64,000 bases of DNA from JAEUIX01 sp046156035 (GCA_046156035.1 JBJXEW010000043.1:48893-112892), one strand, 5' to 3'. Positions 17,695 through 25,930 are shown, counted from the stretch's first letter. Program-made: numbers and translations. The notes: generated from the sequence alone by a model not told the origin.

Positions 17695-18465
17695 TCACGC
17701 CACAGGTGCGTACACCGCGCCCCCCGCCGTCTGCCCCACCGCAAACCCCACACCAAACGCTCCCCGCAACACCTCCGCTGCCAGCGCGGCATCGATCGCC
17801 CCGCACGCAGCCACCCTCCCCCCCGGCCCCAGCACCAGCCCCCGGTGGGCAAACCTCGCGGCCAGCGAGAGATCGTGCAGCACCACCACCACCGCCAACC
17901 CACGCCCCGCCTGCTCGCGCAGCACGCCCAGCGCCTCCAGCGTGTGCCGCGGGTCCATCGCCGCGGCCGGTTCATCCGCCAGAATAACCCGATCCACCCC
18001 CGCGACCTCATCCGCCACCTGCGCCAGCGCGCGGGCCAGGGCCACACGCTGCAGTTGCCCGGCCGAGAGTTCACCCGTCGCCACATCCACCAACTCCGCA
18101 ATGCCCACGCGCGCCATCGCCGCGCCGGCCGCGCCGGCACTGGCCACCTGCGCGTACCGACCCATCTCCACCACCTGGTTCACCGTGAAGCCCGACGGGG
18201 CCGGCCTCTGCGCGATGTACGCCATGTGCCGCGCCCGTTGGCCCGCCGCGAGCCGGTTCGTGGCCACGTTGCCGATCGTGCACGAGCCGTTCGTCGGGTC
18301 CAGCGTGCCAAGCAGCAGCCGCAGCAGCGTGCTCTTGCCCGCGCCGTTGGGCCCCAGCACCGCCGTCAGCGTGCCGGGCGGAAACTCGGCCGACACGCCT
18401 TGCAGCACCGGCCCGCGCCGTGAGCCGGGGAACGTGAAGGTCAGTTGTTCACAGGCAAGCGCCAC
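17695..18465 (-). CDS. ABC transporter ATP-binding protein (iron/heme/cobalamin importer type)
   Basis: This 256-residue ABC ATPase has Walker A GPNGAGKST near residue 38, a Q-loop (YIAQRPAPSG), a signature GELSAGQLQRVALARAL, Walker B RVILADEPAAAMDP and the switch His in VVVLHDLSLAARFAHR. The overall layout matches the FecE/HmuV/BtuD group, which power metal-chelate importers. The signature is LSAGQ rather than the usual LSGGE/Q. No permease or binding protein gene is adjacent, so the substrate cannot be told. It probably shares a transcript with the membrane-anchored protein downstream. Confidence 0.87.
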   Translation of the reverse strand: MALACEQLTFTFPGSRRGPVLQGVSAEFPPGTLTAVLGPNGAGKSTLLRLLLGTLDPTNGSCTIGNVATNRLAAGQRARHMAYIAQRPAPSGFTVNQVVEMGRYAQVASAGAAGAAMARVGIAELVDVATGELSAGQLQRVALARALAQVADEVAGVDRVILADEPAAAMDPRHTLEALGVLREQAGRGLAVVVVLHDLSLAARFAHRGLVLGPGGRVAACGAIDAALAAEVLRGAFGVGFAVGQTAGGAVYAPVA

Positions 18466-18515
18466 GGCCGGAGGCTAGGCCACGATCGCCGCCACGGGGC
18501 CATATCCTCGCGTCC

Positions 18516-19502
18516 ATGTCCACGCTCAAGACCATCGCCGTTACGGGCGCCACCGGCTTTGTCGGGCGCGAACTCGTCAAGCAACTCGTCGCCGCCGGCT
18601 ACGCCGTCCGGGCCCTCTGCCGCGACCGCGACAAGGCCCGCCGCACGCTCCCAGGCGACCGCACCGTCAGCGCCGTCTTCGGCTCCGCCCTCGACGGGAA
18701 GTCACCGCAGGAACTGGTGCGCGGCACACACGCCTGCATCAACCTGCTGGGCATCATCCGTGCCACCGGCGGCGCCCAAACCTTCGAACGCGTCCACGTC
18801 GGTGCCACCAACGCCCTCACCGATGCCTGCCGCGATGCGGGCGTGAAGCGCTTCCTCCAGATGTCAGCGCTGGGTGTCTCGCCAGACGGCAAGGCCGAAT
18901 ACCAGCGCACCAAGTTCGACGGCGAGCAGGTGGTGCGGCGCAGCGGGCTGGACTGGACCATCTTCCGCCCCGGCCTCATCCACGGCCCCGAGGGCGAACT
19001 CGTGGGCTTCATCCGCGACTGGTGCAGCGGCACCAAGCAGCCCTTCCTGTTCATTCCCCACTTCGTCCGCATGGTGGAGCATGATGAGGGCGTGCCCATG
19101 GGGCGCATCTCCTTCGTCTCCCCCTCCATCGCCCCCGTCAGCGTTCACGACGTCGCCGCCTGCTTCGTCCAGGCGCTGGCCAAGCCCCAAACCATCGGCG
19201 AGGTCTACAACGTGGTCGGCGCTCAGTCGCTCACCTTCAAGCAGATGACCGCCTGGTTCCGCGACCACTTCAAGTCCGCCGACTCCAGCCTCCCCATGAT
19301 CGGCGTCCCAGGAGCCGCGGCCAGCGCGCAGGCAAAGATCGCCAAACTCATCGGCCTGGGCGGCCTCCTCCCCTTTGACGAGGGCATGCCCCTCATGGCC
19401 ATCGAAGACTCCACCGCAGACCTGGAGAAACTCCACCAGCAGGTAGGCGTGAAGCCCGGCCGGTTCGAGGACCAGGCCAAGGTGTACGCGGGGACGATGT
19501 AA
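18516..19502 (+). CDS. NAD(P)-binding epimerase/NmrA-like protein (NDUFA9-related)
   Basis: This 328-residue atypical short-chain dehydrogenase-like protein has the Rossmann glycine motif VTGATGFVGRELVKQL at residues 9-24. It then shows INLLGIIR and VKRFLQMSALG, typical of the extended family related to the complex I accessory subunit NDUFA9 and to NmrA. The usual catalytic YxxxK is present only in weak form (EYQRTKFDGE). Such proteins often sense or use NAD(P)H; the substrate is unknown. The ATG at 18516 is well placed 6 residues before the Rossmann strand. The SRPBCC gene follows after 36 bases. Confidence 0.82.
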   Translation: MSTLKTIAVTGATGFVGRELVKQLVAAGYAVRALCRDRDKARRTLPGDRTVSAVFGSALDGKSPQELVRGTHACINLLGIIRATGGAQTFERVHVGATNALTDACRDAGVKRFLQMSALGVSPDGKAEYQRTKFDGEQVVRRSGLDWTIFRPGLIHGPEGELVGFIRDWCSGTKQPFLFIPHFVRMVEHDEGVPMGRISFVSPSIAPVSVHDVAACFVQALAKPQTIGEVYNVVGAQSLTFKQMTAWFRDHFKSADSSLPMIGVPGAAASAQAKIAKLIGLGGLLPFDEGMPLMAIEDSTADLEKLHQQVGVKPGRFEDQAKVYAGTM

Positions 19503-19538
19503 CCCCCACCCATCCGTTGCAGCGATGAAGGAGGATTC

Positions 19539-19991
19539 ATGCCCTCACTCACCATCCAGCGCACCGTCAACGCACCCGCCCAGCGCGCCTTCGCCCACTT
19601 CTCCGACCTGGCCAACGTGCCCGCCATGATCCCCGCGATCAAGAAACTCGAGATCCTCACGCCCGGCCCCGTCGGCAAGGGCACGCGCTTCCGCGAAACC
19701 CGCATCATGTTCGGCAAGGAAGCCACCGAGACGATGGAGATCACGGCCTTCGAGCCGCCGCGCTCATACACCGTCGAGGGGCACAGTTGCGGCTCGCTCT
19801 ACGCCACCACCTTCTCATTCGAGCCCGCCGGCAGCGCCGCCACGCTCGTGACCATGCACTTCTCTTGCCACGCTCAAACCCTCACCGCCAAACTGATGAT
19901 CCCCCTCAGTTTCCTCCTGATGGGCGTGATGCGCAAGGCCCTCGAAAGCGACATGGACGCGATGAAAGCCGCCGCCGAGCGGGCGGGGTGA
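19539..19991 (+). CDS. SRPBCC family protein
   Basis: This 150-residue protein has the START/Bet v1-like (SRPBCC) pattern: an N-terminal strand and helix (IQRTVNAPAQRAFAHFSDLANVP), a central beta sheet, and a long C-terminal helix. Members bind hydrophobic ligands or act as polyketide cyclases. A membrane-like hydrophobic stretch (LMIPLSFLLMGVMRKAL) precedes the last helix. ATGCCCTCAC follows AAGGAGGA, an excellent RBS. It lies between the epimerase-like gene and RNase R on the same strand and may form an operon with them. Confidence 0.85.
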   Translation: MPSLTIQRTVNAPAQRAFAHFSDLANVPAMIPAIKKLEILTPGPVGKGTRFRETRIMFGKEATETMEITAFEPPRSYTVEGHSCGSLYATTFSFEPAGSAATLVTMHFSCHAQTLTAKLMIPLSFLLMGVMRKALESDMDAMKAAAERAG

Positions 19992-20025
19992 GGGCACCTC
20001 GCCCCGCCCCCATACCCTCTTCCCC

Positions 20026-22530
20026 ATGTTCGACCCCTATTCGTCGCGCCTCATGGCGCACCTTCAGCACGACACCTACCAGCCCGTCGGCATCGATCAT
20101 CTTCGCACCGACCTTGGCGTCCCCGACACCCACAAGGCCGAGTTCCTCGCCGCCGTCGACGGCCTCACCTCCAAACACAAGATCACCGTCGATGACAAGG
20201 GCCTCGTCCGCCTCCCCTCCGTCGGCAAAGACCTCATCGGCATGCTCCGCAAGAACCAGCGCGGCTTCGGCTTCGTCATCCCCGAAACCGCCGTGCGCGA
20301 GGGCGATGTCTTCATCCCCCCAGACGGCATGGGCGATGCCCTCTCCGGCGACACCGTCCGCGTCGAGGTCGGCCGCAAACGCAAGCCCCACGGCGGCGGC
20401 GAAGAACTCTTCGGCCGCGTCGTGCAGGTCATCAAACGCAAACGCAAGGTCTTCACCGGCGAACTCTCCCAGCGCGGCCCGCAGTGGCTCGTCATGCCCG
20501 ACGGCCGCGAACTCACCGACCCCGTCGTCATCCGCGACCCCCAGGCCAAGAACGCCAAGAAGGGCGACAAGGTCGTCATCGAGATCACCGCCTACCCCGA
20601 GGGCAACACGCTCGCCGAAGGCGTCATCGTCGATGTTCTCGGCGAAGCCGGCACGCCCAGCGTGGAGACCCACGCCGTCATCGCCGCGTACAACCTCCCC
20701 GGCGAGTTCCCCGAGCAGGCCGTGGCCCAGGCCGGCCGCGCCGCCGAGCAGTTCAACCGCGAGGTCGAAGCCTTCGAGTACGACGCGGCCGGCGCAGGGG
20801 CCATGCGCGAAGACCTGCGGGGTGAGTTCATCATCACCATCGACCCGCCCGATGCCAAAGACTACGACGATGCCCTCCACATCAAGCGCCTCCCCGGCGG
20901 CGAGGGTTGGCAACTCGGCGTGCACATCGCCGATGTCGCCCACTTCATCCCCACCGGCACACCTTTGGACGTCGAGGCCCGCAAGCGCGGCAACAGCGTC
21001 TATCTCCCCCGCCTCGTCATCCCCATGCTCCCCGAGGTCCTCTCCAACGGCATCTGCTCTCTGCAAGAGGGCGTGGACCGCTTCTGCAAGTCCGCCTTCA
21101 TGCGCTACGACCGTCAGGGCAACCTCCGCTCCAGCGGCGTGGGCAACGTGCTCATCAAGTCCGCCAAGCGCCTCACCTACCTCGAAGCCCAGGCCCTGAT
21201 CGACGGCGACGAGACCGAGGCCAAGAAGCACGCCAAAACCGAGCCCAACTACACACCCAAACTCTTCGAGACCCTGCGCGAGATGGACGCCTGCGCCAAG
21301 GCCATCCGCACGCGGCGGCGCGCTGCGGGCATGATCCACCTCGACCTCCCCCAGGCCGTGCTGATTTACGATGACGATGGCCGCGTGATCGATGCCGAGC
21401 CCGAAGACCAGGCCTTCACGCACACGCTCATCGAGATGTTCATGGTCGAGGCCAACGAAGTTCTCGCGCGCCTCTTCGAGAGTGTCCGCGTCCCCCTCCT
21501 CCGCCGCATCCACCCCGAGCCCACCCCCGGCGATGTCGGCGAACTCCGCACCGCCGCCAAGGTCGCCGGCTTCAGCATCCCCAAGAGCCCCACCCGCGCC
21601 GAACTCCAGACCCTCCTCGACGGCACGCGCGGCACCGCCGCGGCCCCCGCGGTGCATATGGCCGTCCTCCGCTCGCTCACCAAGGCCGAGTATTCCCCCG
21701 CGCTCGTCGGCCACTTCGCCCTCGCCAGCAGCGCTTACGCCCACTTCACCAGCCCCATCCGCCGCTACCCGGACCTCACCGTCCACCGCGCCCTCTCCGA
21801 GTACCTGCGCCACACCGCCAACGGCAAGAAGGCCCCACCCGCGGACGATGAGAAGGCCCGCTTCCGCCTGGGCGAGAAACTCATGGAGAGCGAGAAGAAC
21901 TGCCCCAGCGAAGATGAACTCGCCCTCGTCGGCAAGCAGTGCTCTCGCACGGAAGAGAACGCCAGCAGCGCGGAGAACGACCTGCGCTCCTTCCTCATCC
22001 TGCAACTCCTCGCCAACCACGTCGGCGAATCGTTCAAGGGCATGGTCACGGGCGCCACCAACGCTGGCGTCTTCATCAAACTCGCCAAGTACCTCGCCGA
22101 GGGCCTCATCAAACGCGAAGACCTCCCCAACTTCCCCGACCAGAACGGCCGCGTGCGCGGCGGCCTGTGGCGGCTCGACCCGCGCACCAGCCGCATGACC
22201 CACGAGGCCTCCGGCCGCTCCTTCGGCATCGGCGACCAGGTCGAAGTCACCATCGCCAACGTCGATCTCGCCGTGCGCCGAATGGACCTTGTCGTCACCG
22301 ACGCCACCAGCCGCGAGAAGAGCAAGGTGCGCAAATACCCCAAGCGCGGCGACGACCGGACGAGTTCACCCACGGGGCCGGTCGGCGGGCTGGGCGTGGG
22401 CGGTCCGCTCATCCCCCGCACACGCGAAGAGTGGGACGCCTTCAAGCACGGCAAATCCGGCTCAACGGGCCGAAGCCAGAAGAGCAAGAGCCGCGACAAG
22501 GGCAAGACCCACCACCGCAGAGACGGCTGA
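20026..22530 (+). CDS. rnr: ribonuclease R (RNase II/R family 3'-5' exoribonuclease)
   Basis: This 834-residue processive exoribonuclease degrades structured RNA. An N-terminal winged-helix-like segment and cold-shock domains (KNQRGFGFVIPE, GDTVRVEV) precede the RNB catalytic domain. The acidic active-site motif is visible as TIDPPDAKDYDDALHIKRL around residue 270-290, with FALASSAYAHFTSPIRRYPD later. A C-terminal S1-like domain follows (FKGMVTGATNAGVFIKL), then a Lys/Ser/Arg-rich tail. The RNB domain contains an insertion near residues 600-650 (PADDEKARFRLGEKLMES, SRTEENASSAEND). Length fits RNase R rather than RNase II. The ATG at 20026 is 34 bases after the SRPBCC gene. Confidence 0.95.
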   Translation: MFDPYSSRLMAHLQHDTYQPVGIDHLRTDLGVPDTHKAEFLAAVDGLTSKHKITVDDKGLVRLPSVGKDLIGMLRKNQRGFGFVIPETAVREGDVFIPPDGMGDALSGDTVRVEVGRKRKPHGGGEELFGRVVQVIKRKRKVFTGELSQRGPQWLVMPDGRELTDPVVIRDPQAKNAKKGDKVVIEITAYPEGNTLAEGVIVDVLGEAGTPSVETHAVIAAYNLPGEFPEQAVAQAGRAAEQFNREVEAFEYDAAGAGAMREDLRGEFIITIDPPDAKDYDDALHIKRLPGGEGWQLGVHIADVAHFIPTGTPLDVEARKRGNSVYLPRLVIPMLPEVLSNGICSLQEGVDRFCKSAFMRYDRQGNLRSSGVGNVLIKSAKRLTYLEAQALIDGDETEAKKHAKTEPNYTPKLFETLREMDACAKAIRTRRRAAGMIHLDLPQAVLIYDDDGRVIDAEPEDQAFTHTLIEMFMVEANEVLARLFESVRVPLLRRIHPEPTPGDVGELRTAAKVAGFSIPKSPTRAELQTLLDGTRGTAAAPAVHMAVLRSLTKAEYSPALVGHFALASSAYAHFTSPIRRYPDLTVHRALSEYLRHTANGKKAPPADDEKARFRLGEKLMESEKNCPSEDELALVGKQCSRTEENASSAENDLRSFLILQLLANHVGESFKGMVTGATNAGVFIKLAKYLAEGLIKREDLPNFPDQNGRVRGGLWRLDPRTSRMTHEASGRSFGIGDQVEVTIANVDLAVRRMDLVVTDATSREKSKVRKYPKRGDDRTSSPTGPVGGLGVGGPLIPRTREEWDAFKHGKSGSTGRSQKSKSRDKGKTHHRRDG

Positions 22531-22555
22531 GTCACACGTCTTCCGTGCCTTCCAT

Positions 22556-22612
22556 CCCCCTCCGCTTCCCAGCGGAGGGGGTGGCCCGAAGGGCCGGGGG
22601 AGGTTCTTCGTG
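22556..22612. repeat. interspersed GC-rich hairpin repeat (CCCCCTCCGC type)
   Basis: CCCCCTCCGC and GCGGAGGGGG (22556-22565 and 22572-22581) form a perfect 10-bp stem with a 6-base loop, followed by GGCCCGAAGGGCC, another small hairpin. This matches a repeat style common between genes in many GC-rich bacteria. A shorter relative lies at 24187-24207. It may end the RNase R transcript, but there is no T-run. Confidence 0.65.
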
Positions 22613-22686
22613 CCACCGAGGGGCGAGGCTCGGCGAGCACCTCGGTGCCGATCAACGGCCGGACACCCTTTCGAGCTGCGACCCCC

Positions 22687-22938
22687 TCACGACCTCCGCC
22701 GCTTCCCTCTCGCCGCCCGCGGCCCATGGCCGTTGCCAAGTTCTTCAATCGCGGTGATGTGCAGGTACGACACCGTCGCCGCGCGGTCCGAACGTGGCTC
22801 GGCGATGAACACCTTGGTCTTCATCAGGACGATCAAGTCAGGGTTCTGCACCCGGTAGCCCTCACCGCTGCTGCTCCGCACGACGAACGGTACGAACGGG
22901 GTCTGGGCCAGTTTCTCGCGGATGGTCTCGGCGATCAT
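22687..22938 (-). CDS. small conserved-type hypothetical protein
   Basis: This 83-residue protein starts MIAETIREKLAQTPFVPFVV and contains RVQNPDLIVLMKTKVFIAEP followed by YLHITAIEEL. The layout (short N-terminal helix, PFxPFxV, a charged strand, a hydrophobic strand ending in I-x-x-[IL]E) resembles a small protein that recurs in planctomycete genomes. That recall is not checked. The role is unknown. The longer frame running to 24324 on this strand is not coding: it crosses repeats and lies antisense to the dehydrogenase gene. The C-terminus is Arg/Lys-rich. Confidence 0.65.
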   Translation of the reverse strand: MIAETIREKLAQTPFVPFVVRSSSGEGYRVQNPDLIVLMKTKVFIAEPRSDRAATVSYLHITAIEELGNGHGPRAARGKRRRS

Positions 22939-22991
22939 GGTCAATGGTATGGAACGGCCCGAAACGCCCGCAGCTCGCCCCCCAGCCTGCC

Positions 22992-23047
22992 CTTTGCGCT
23001 TTGCCATTTGCCCTTTGCCATTTGCCATTTGCCCTTTGCCCTTTGCC
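22992..23047. repeat. heptamer tandem repeat, 8 units of [CA]TTTGC[CG]
   Basis: Eight tandem 7-base units alternate between CTTTGCC and ATTTGCC, with one CTTTGCG. A run of eleven C follows at about 23053-23063. The array sits between the small minus-strand gene and the start of the dehydrogenase gene, within its likely promoter region. Confidence 0.9.
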
Positions 23048-23110
23048 TTCAGCCCCCCCCCCCTTCCACCCGATAACTCCCCATAGCCCTTTGGCTTTCG
23101 GAGGCTCCCC

Positions 23111-24169
23111 TTGCGCGCCATTCGCTTCGACGGCACCGCCGCCCGCTTCCAACTTGACGCACGCGACGCCGTCCCCGCTCCCGGCGAGGCCCTCGTCCGC
23201 CCGCGCCGCATGGGCATCTGCTCCACCGACCTCGAGATCATCCGCGGCTCCAGCCGCTTCGTCGGCACGCTCGGCCACGAGTTTGTCGGCACCGTCGTCG
23301 AGGTCATCCCTCCCAAAGACAATCCCCACGCACCGTTCGCACTCGCCAGCGCAGCGCTCGCCAAGTCGCTCAAGGGCAAGCGCGTGGTCGCAGACATCAA
23401 CGTCGTCTGCGGCAAGTGTGAGATGTGCAAGGCAGGCCTGAAATCGCACTGCCGCAACCGAACGGTCATCGGCTGCGCCGGGCGAGACGGCTGCTTCGCC
23501 GACCTCATCGCCCTGCCCATCGGCAACCTGCACGTCGTGCCAGACAAGGTGGACGACGACCAGGCCGTCTTCGCCGAGCCGCTCTCGTCCGCCGCGCACG
23601 TGGCCCAGATGCTGCGCCCCGATTCACGCCAGTTCGTCACCGTCCTGGGAGACGGAAAGATCGGCCTCCTCTGCGCCCAGGTCGTGGCCCGCATCAACCC
23701 CAGCGTGCGCCTGCTCGGCAAGCACCCCGCCAAGTTCGGCCTGTGCGAAAAGTGGGGTATCAAGCACCGCCACATAGACGAGGTCGGCCGCCGCCAAGAC
23801 CAGGACGTCGTCATTGATTGCACCGGCTCCTCCTCCGGCCTCGAACTCGCCATGCAACTCGTCCGGCCCCGCGGCAAGATCATCCTCAAATCCACCATCT
23901 CCCCCTTCCCCGTCCTGCCCGGTGCCCCCGTGCCCGGCGCAAACCACCCGGCGTGGGCCAGCGCCCTCAACCTCGCACCCATCGTCATCAACGAGATCGA
24001 ACTCGTCGGCAGCCGCTGCGGCCCCATCGACGTGGCCCTGGGCATGCTGGAACGTGGCGAGGTGAACGTGCTGCCGCTCATCACGCGCCGAAGCAAGTTC
24101 GAGGAAGCCCTTGCCGCGCTCGAAGCCGCCAAGCAGGGCCAGATCAAGGTTCTCCTCGACGCCGCCTGA
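23111..24169 (+). CDS. zinc-type medium-chain alcohol/sugar dehydrogenase
   Basis: This 352-residue MDR-superfamily oxidoreductase has the catalytic zinc site (GICSTDLEI with Cys, LGHEFVGTV with His-Glu) and the structural zinc cysteines (CGKCEMCKAGLKSHC). The NAD(P) motif is weak (VTVLGDGKIGLLCAQV, residues about 177-192). The CSTDLEI start resembles glucose/sorbitol-dehydrogenase-like enzymes; the substrate is not assignable. The frame opens with TTG, not ATG. The TTG is 6 bases after GGAGG (GGAGGCTCCCCTTG), and the conserved N-terminus MRAIRFDG begins there, so a TTG start is well supported. Confidence 0.88.
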   Translation: MRAIRFDGTAARFQLDARDAVPAPGEALVRPRRMGICSTDLEIIRGSSRFVGTLGHEFVGTVVEVIPPKDNPHAPFALASAALAKSLKGKRVVADINVVCGKCEMCKAGLKSHCRNRTVIGCAGRDGCFADLIALPIGNLHVVPDKVDDDQAVFAEPLSSAAHVAQMLRPDSRQFVTVLGDGKIGLLCAQVVARINPSVRLLGKHPAKFGLCEKWGIKHRHIDEVGRRQDQDVVIDCTGSSSGLELAMQLVRPRGKIILKSTISPFPVLPGAPVPGANHPAWASALNLAPIVINEIELVGSRCGPIDVALGMLERGEVNVLPLITRRSKFEEALAALEAAKQGQIKVLLDAA

Positions 24170-24186
24170 GGCACCGTTTCACAACA

Positions 24187-24215
24187 CCCCCTCCCAGAGG
24201 GAGGGGGCGGGGGGT
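24187..24215. repeat. GC-rich hairpin repeat downstream of dehydrogenase
   Basis: CCCCCTCCC and GGGAGGGGG (24187-24195 and 24199-24207) form a perfect 9-bp stem with a 3-base loop. It begins 17 bases after the dehydrogenase stop codon. It is a short relative of the 22556 repeat and could act as a transcript end. Confidence 0.55.
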
Positions 24216-24239
24216 GGGCGAGTGTCTTTCTGGACTTCG

Positions 24240-24277
24240 CTTTGGGTACCCCCACACTCCGTGTGGGGTTCTTGCCT
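24240..24277. repeat. interspersed hairpin repeat, copy B (GGGTACCCCCAC type)
   Basis: GGGTACC is followed by CCCACAC-TCC-GTGTGGG (24251-24257 with 24261-24267). It is the same element as at 16822 with a compensated base pair. Confidence 0.75.
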
Positions 24278-24305
24278 CCGTGCCTCCGTGCCTTCGTGCC
24301 TTCGT
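24274..24305. repeat. 8-bp tandem repeat GCCT[CT]CGT x4
   Basis: There are four adjacent units, two of GCCTCCGT and then two of GCCTTCGT. On the other strand this reads as the ACGAAGGC/ACGGAGGC pattern that gives spurious His-Glu-Gly-Thr-Lys-Ala-Arg-Arg peptides. It lies directly between hairpin copies B and C. Confidence 0.85.
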
Positions 24306-24307
24306 GC

Positions 24308-24340
24308 ATTGGGTACCCCCACACTCCGTGTGGGTCTTCC
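24308..24340. repeat. interspersed hairpin repeat, copy C (GGGTACCCCCAC type)
   Basis: GGGTACC is followed by CCCACAC-TCC-GTGTGGG (24318-24324 with 24328-24334). It is identical in the stem to copy B, 67 bases away. Confidence 0.75.
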
Positions 24341-24362
24341 GCGCACGGTGCAACAATGCCCC

Positions 24363-25010
24363 GTGCCCTTCACCCTCGCCCAACTCTTCGCCCCAGACCC
24401 CGCTCCTCTCCCCTCGGCCCCGATCTGGCAGGTCTACCTGCTGGAGTTCCCCTGGCCCCTCGCGGGCACCCTCGTCATCGCCGCGCTCCTGGGCGCATAC
24501 CTCATCATCCAGCGCGGCAAACTCCTCGCCGCCATCGCCATCGCCCTCGGCGGCCTCTGCCTCACCGCCGGCCTCACGCTCCTCAGCCTCCTCATCGAAA
24601 CCCCACGCGAGCAGATCACCTGGTCCGCTCATCAGGTCGTCGCCGCCACCGCCCGCGCAGACCACTCCACACTCGGCTCCTTCCTCGCAGACAGCGTCTC
24701 CCTTCAGGTGCTCGGCTCACAAAGGCGCCTCGACCGCTCCGAAATCCTCGCGCGCGTAAAAACCGACATGGCCGGCCGCTACGCCCTCCGCGGCAAGGTC
24801 GCCAGCGTCAGCCGCGTCTCCGCCACCATCGACGGACCCGGCGTCGGCCGCACGCAGTTCCGCCTCCAGGCCACGCACGACGCCACCGGCATCCCCGCGG
24901 GCATGTGGTGGGTCTTTCACTGGCGTATCGACCGCGACGCATGGCGCCTCACCGGCCTCGACCTCGTCGCCTTCGACGGCCTGCCCAACGATGCCCAACC
25001 GGCGTTCTGA
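24363..25010 (+). CDS. membrane protein with C-terminal soluble domain, unknown function
   Basis: This 215-residue protein has two N-terminal membrane segments (WPLAGTLVIAALLGAYLII and LLAAIAIALGGLCLTAGLTLL). A soluble domain follows with strands such as VASVSRVSATIDGPGVGRTQ and GMWWVFHWRIDRDAWRLTGL. That domain resembles SnoaL/NTF2-like folds only in general layout; I do not assign it. The frame is open well upstream through the repeats. The GTG at 24363 is the first plausible start after repeat copy C, and sequence before it is repeat-derived. The methyltransferase gene follows after 54 bases on the same strand. Confidence 0.68.
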   Translation: MPFTLAQLFAPDPAPLPSAPIWQVYLLEFPWPLAGTLVIAALLGAYLIIQRGKLLAAIAIALGGLCLTAGLTLLSLLIETPREQITWSAHQVVAATARADHSTLGSFLADSVSLQVLGSQRRLDRSEILARVKTDMAGRYALRGKVASVSRVSATIDGPGVGRTQFRLQATHDATGIPAGMWWVFHWRIDRDAWRLTGLDLVAFDGLPNDAQPAF

Positions 25011-25064
25011 ATCCCGGCACGCCCCGCCCCGAAGCGGTACGCTTCACGCAGGAGTTCCCCTGCA

Positions 25065-25718
25065 ATGACCACCGCGACGATCACTCAACCCACGCCGCGC
25101 AGCGCGAGTTTCCTGCGCCAGTTCCTCCGGGCCCCCACCCAGGTTGGCGCCATCGCCCCCAGCAGCAGCGCGCTCGCGGAAGAAATGGCCGGCGGCATCG
25201 GCCTCGAGAAGGCCGACGTCGTGGTGGAATACGGCCCCGGCACCGGCGCGTTCACAGGCCACATGCTCAAGGCCATCCACGCTCAGGCCAAGGTCTTCGC
25301 CATCGAGGTGAACCCCGCCATGGCCGCGGCTCTGCGCACCCGCTTCCCGCAGTTGCACCTGCACGAGGGCAGCGTCGCCGATGTCGCCACGTTCTGCGCC
25401 AAGGAGGGCATCGAACTCCCCCGCACAGACGGCCACGCTACGCGCGCCTTCACGCCCGGCCCGGGTGTGGATGCTGTGCTCAGCGGCCTGCCCTGGGCCG
25501 CGTTCCCCGAATCGCTCCAGCGCTCCATCCTCGATGCCACCGTCCGCGTCCTCAAGCCCGGCGGCGTGCTGGCCACCTTCGCCTACACCATCGGCCTGCA
25601 CACCGCGGCGGGCAAACGCTTCCACGCCATGCTCCCAGAGTACTTCACCAAGGTGGAACGCTCGCGCGTGGTGTGGCGCAACCTGCCCCCGGCCGTCGTC
25701 GTTCGCTGCTGGCGCTGA
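25065..25718 (+). CDS. class I SAM-dependent methyltransferase (phospholipid N-methyltransferase-like)
   Basis: This 217-residue protein has the class I motif VVVEYGPGTGAFTGHML near residues 51-67, an acidic end to the second strand (FAIEVNP) and a motif IV-like segment DAVLSGLPWAAFP. The early segment FLRQFLRAPTQVGAIAPSS and the LSGLPW motif resemble PmtA-type phosphatidylethanolamine N-methyltransferases and related rRNA-dimethylase-like enzymes. The substrate is inferred only. The ATG at 25065 follows GCAGGAG. A hairpin (CACAGGC with GCCTGTG, 25728-25761) follows the stop codon and may end the transcript. Confidence 0.8.
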   Translation: MTTATITQPTPRSASFLRQFLRAPTQVGAIAPSSSALAEEMAGGIGLEKADVVVEYGPGTGAFTGHMLKAIHAQAKVFAIEVNPAMAAALRTRFPQLHLHEGSVADVATFCAKEGIELPRTDGHATRAFTPGPGVDAVLSGLPWAAFPESLQRSILDATVRVLKPGGVLATFAYTIGLHTAAGKRFHAMLPEYFTKVERSRVVWRNLPPAVVVRCWR

Positions 25719-25835
25719 CGCTTGTGCCACAGGCTTGCGAGCGCACGCGAGCATGCCTGTGCCCATCCACCCCCGCGCCGCATCGGTATCCGCCGACAAT
25801 CCCCCCTACACTCCCGCCCTGAAAACCAGAGCGCC

Positions 25836-25922
25836 GGAGAGGTGTCCGAGAGGCTGAAGGAACGCGACTGGAAATCGCGTAAACGGGCAACCGTTTCGGG
25901 AGTTCGAATCTCCCCCTCTCCG
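25836..25922 (+). tRNA. tRNA-Ser(GGA)
   Basis: This is an 87-base type II tRNA. The acceptor arms are GGAGAGG and CCTCTCC with discriminator G at 25922. The anticodon loop CTGGAAA sits between CGCGA and TCGCG, giving anticodon GGA (serine UCC/UCU). A long variable arm (ACGGGCAACCGTTTC region) and T-arm GGGAGTTCGAATCTCCC are clear. CCA is not encoded. The last 20 bases of the gene are part of the 23-bp att core of the mobile element that begins here, so the tRNA is kept intact by the insertion. Confidence 0.97.
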
Positions 25923-25925
25923 CTT
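25903..25925. other. attL core site
   Basis: These 23 bases cover the T-arm and acceptor end of tRNA-Ser plus CTT. They are repeated exactly at 56656-56678. After the core the two sites diverge (GTCCGAAC here, TGTGCAGC there). Confidence 0.9.
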
Positions 25926-25930
25926 GTCCG

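Noticed and set aside
19906..22203. 765-residue frame antisense to RNase R
   Set aside because: Gly/Ala/Glu-rich with no domain; the RNase R gene on the other strand is unmistakable.
24274..24305. Tandem repeat as a possible CRISPR array
   Set aside because: The units are 8 bases with no spacers and no cas genes nearby.
22687..24324. 545-residue minus frame extending the small protein gene
   Set aside because: The extension crosses repeats and the dehydrogenase coding strand; only the last 83 residues look real.
24242..25822. 526-residue plus frame over the membrane protein and methyltransferase
   Set aside because: Arg/Pro/His-rich shadow in a different frame from the two supported genes.
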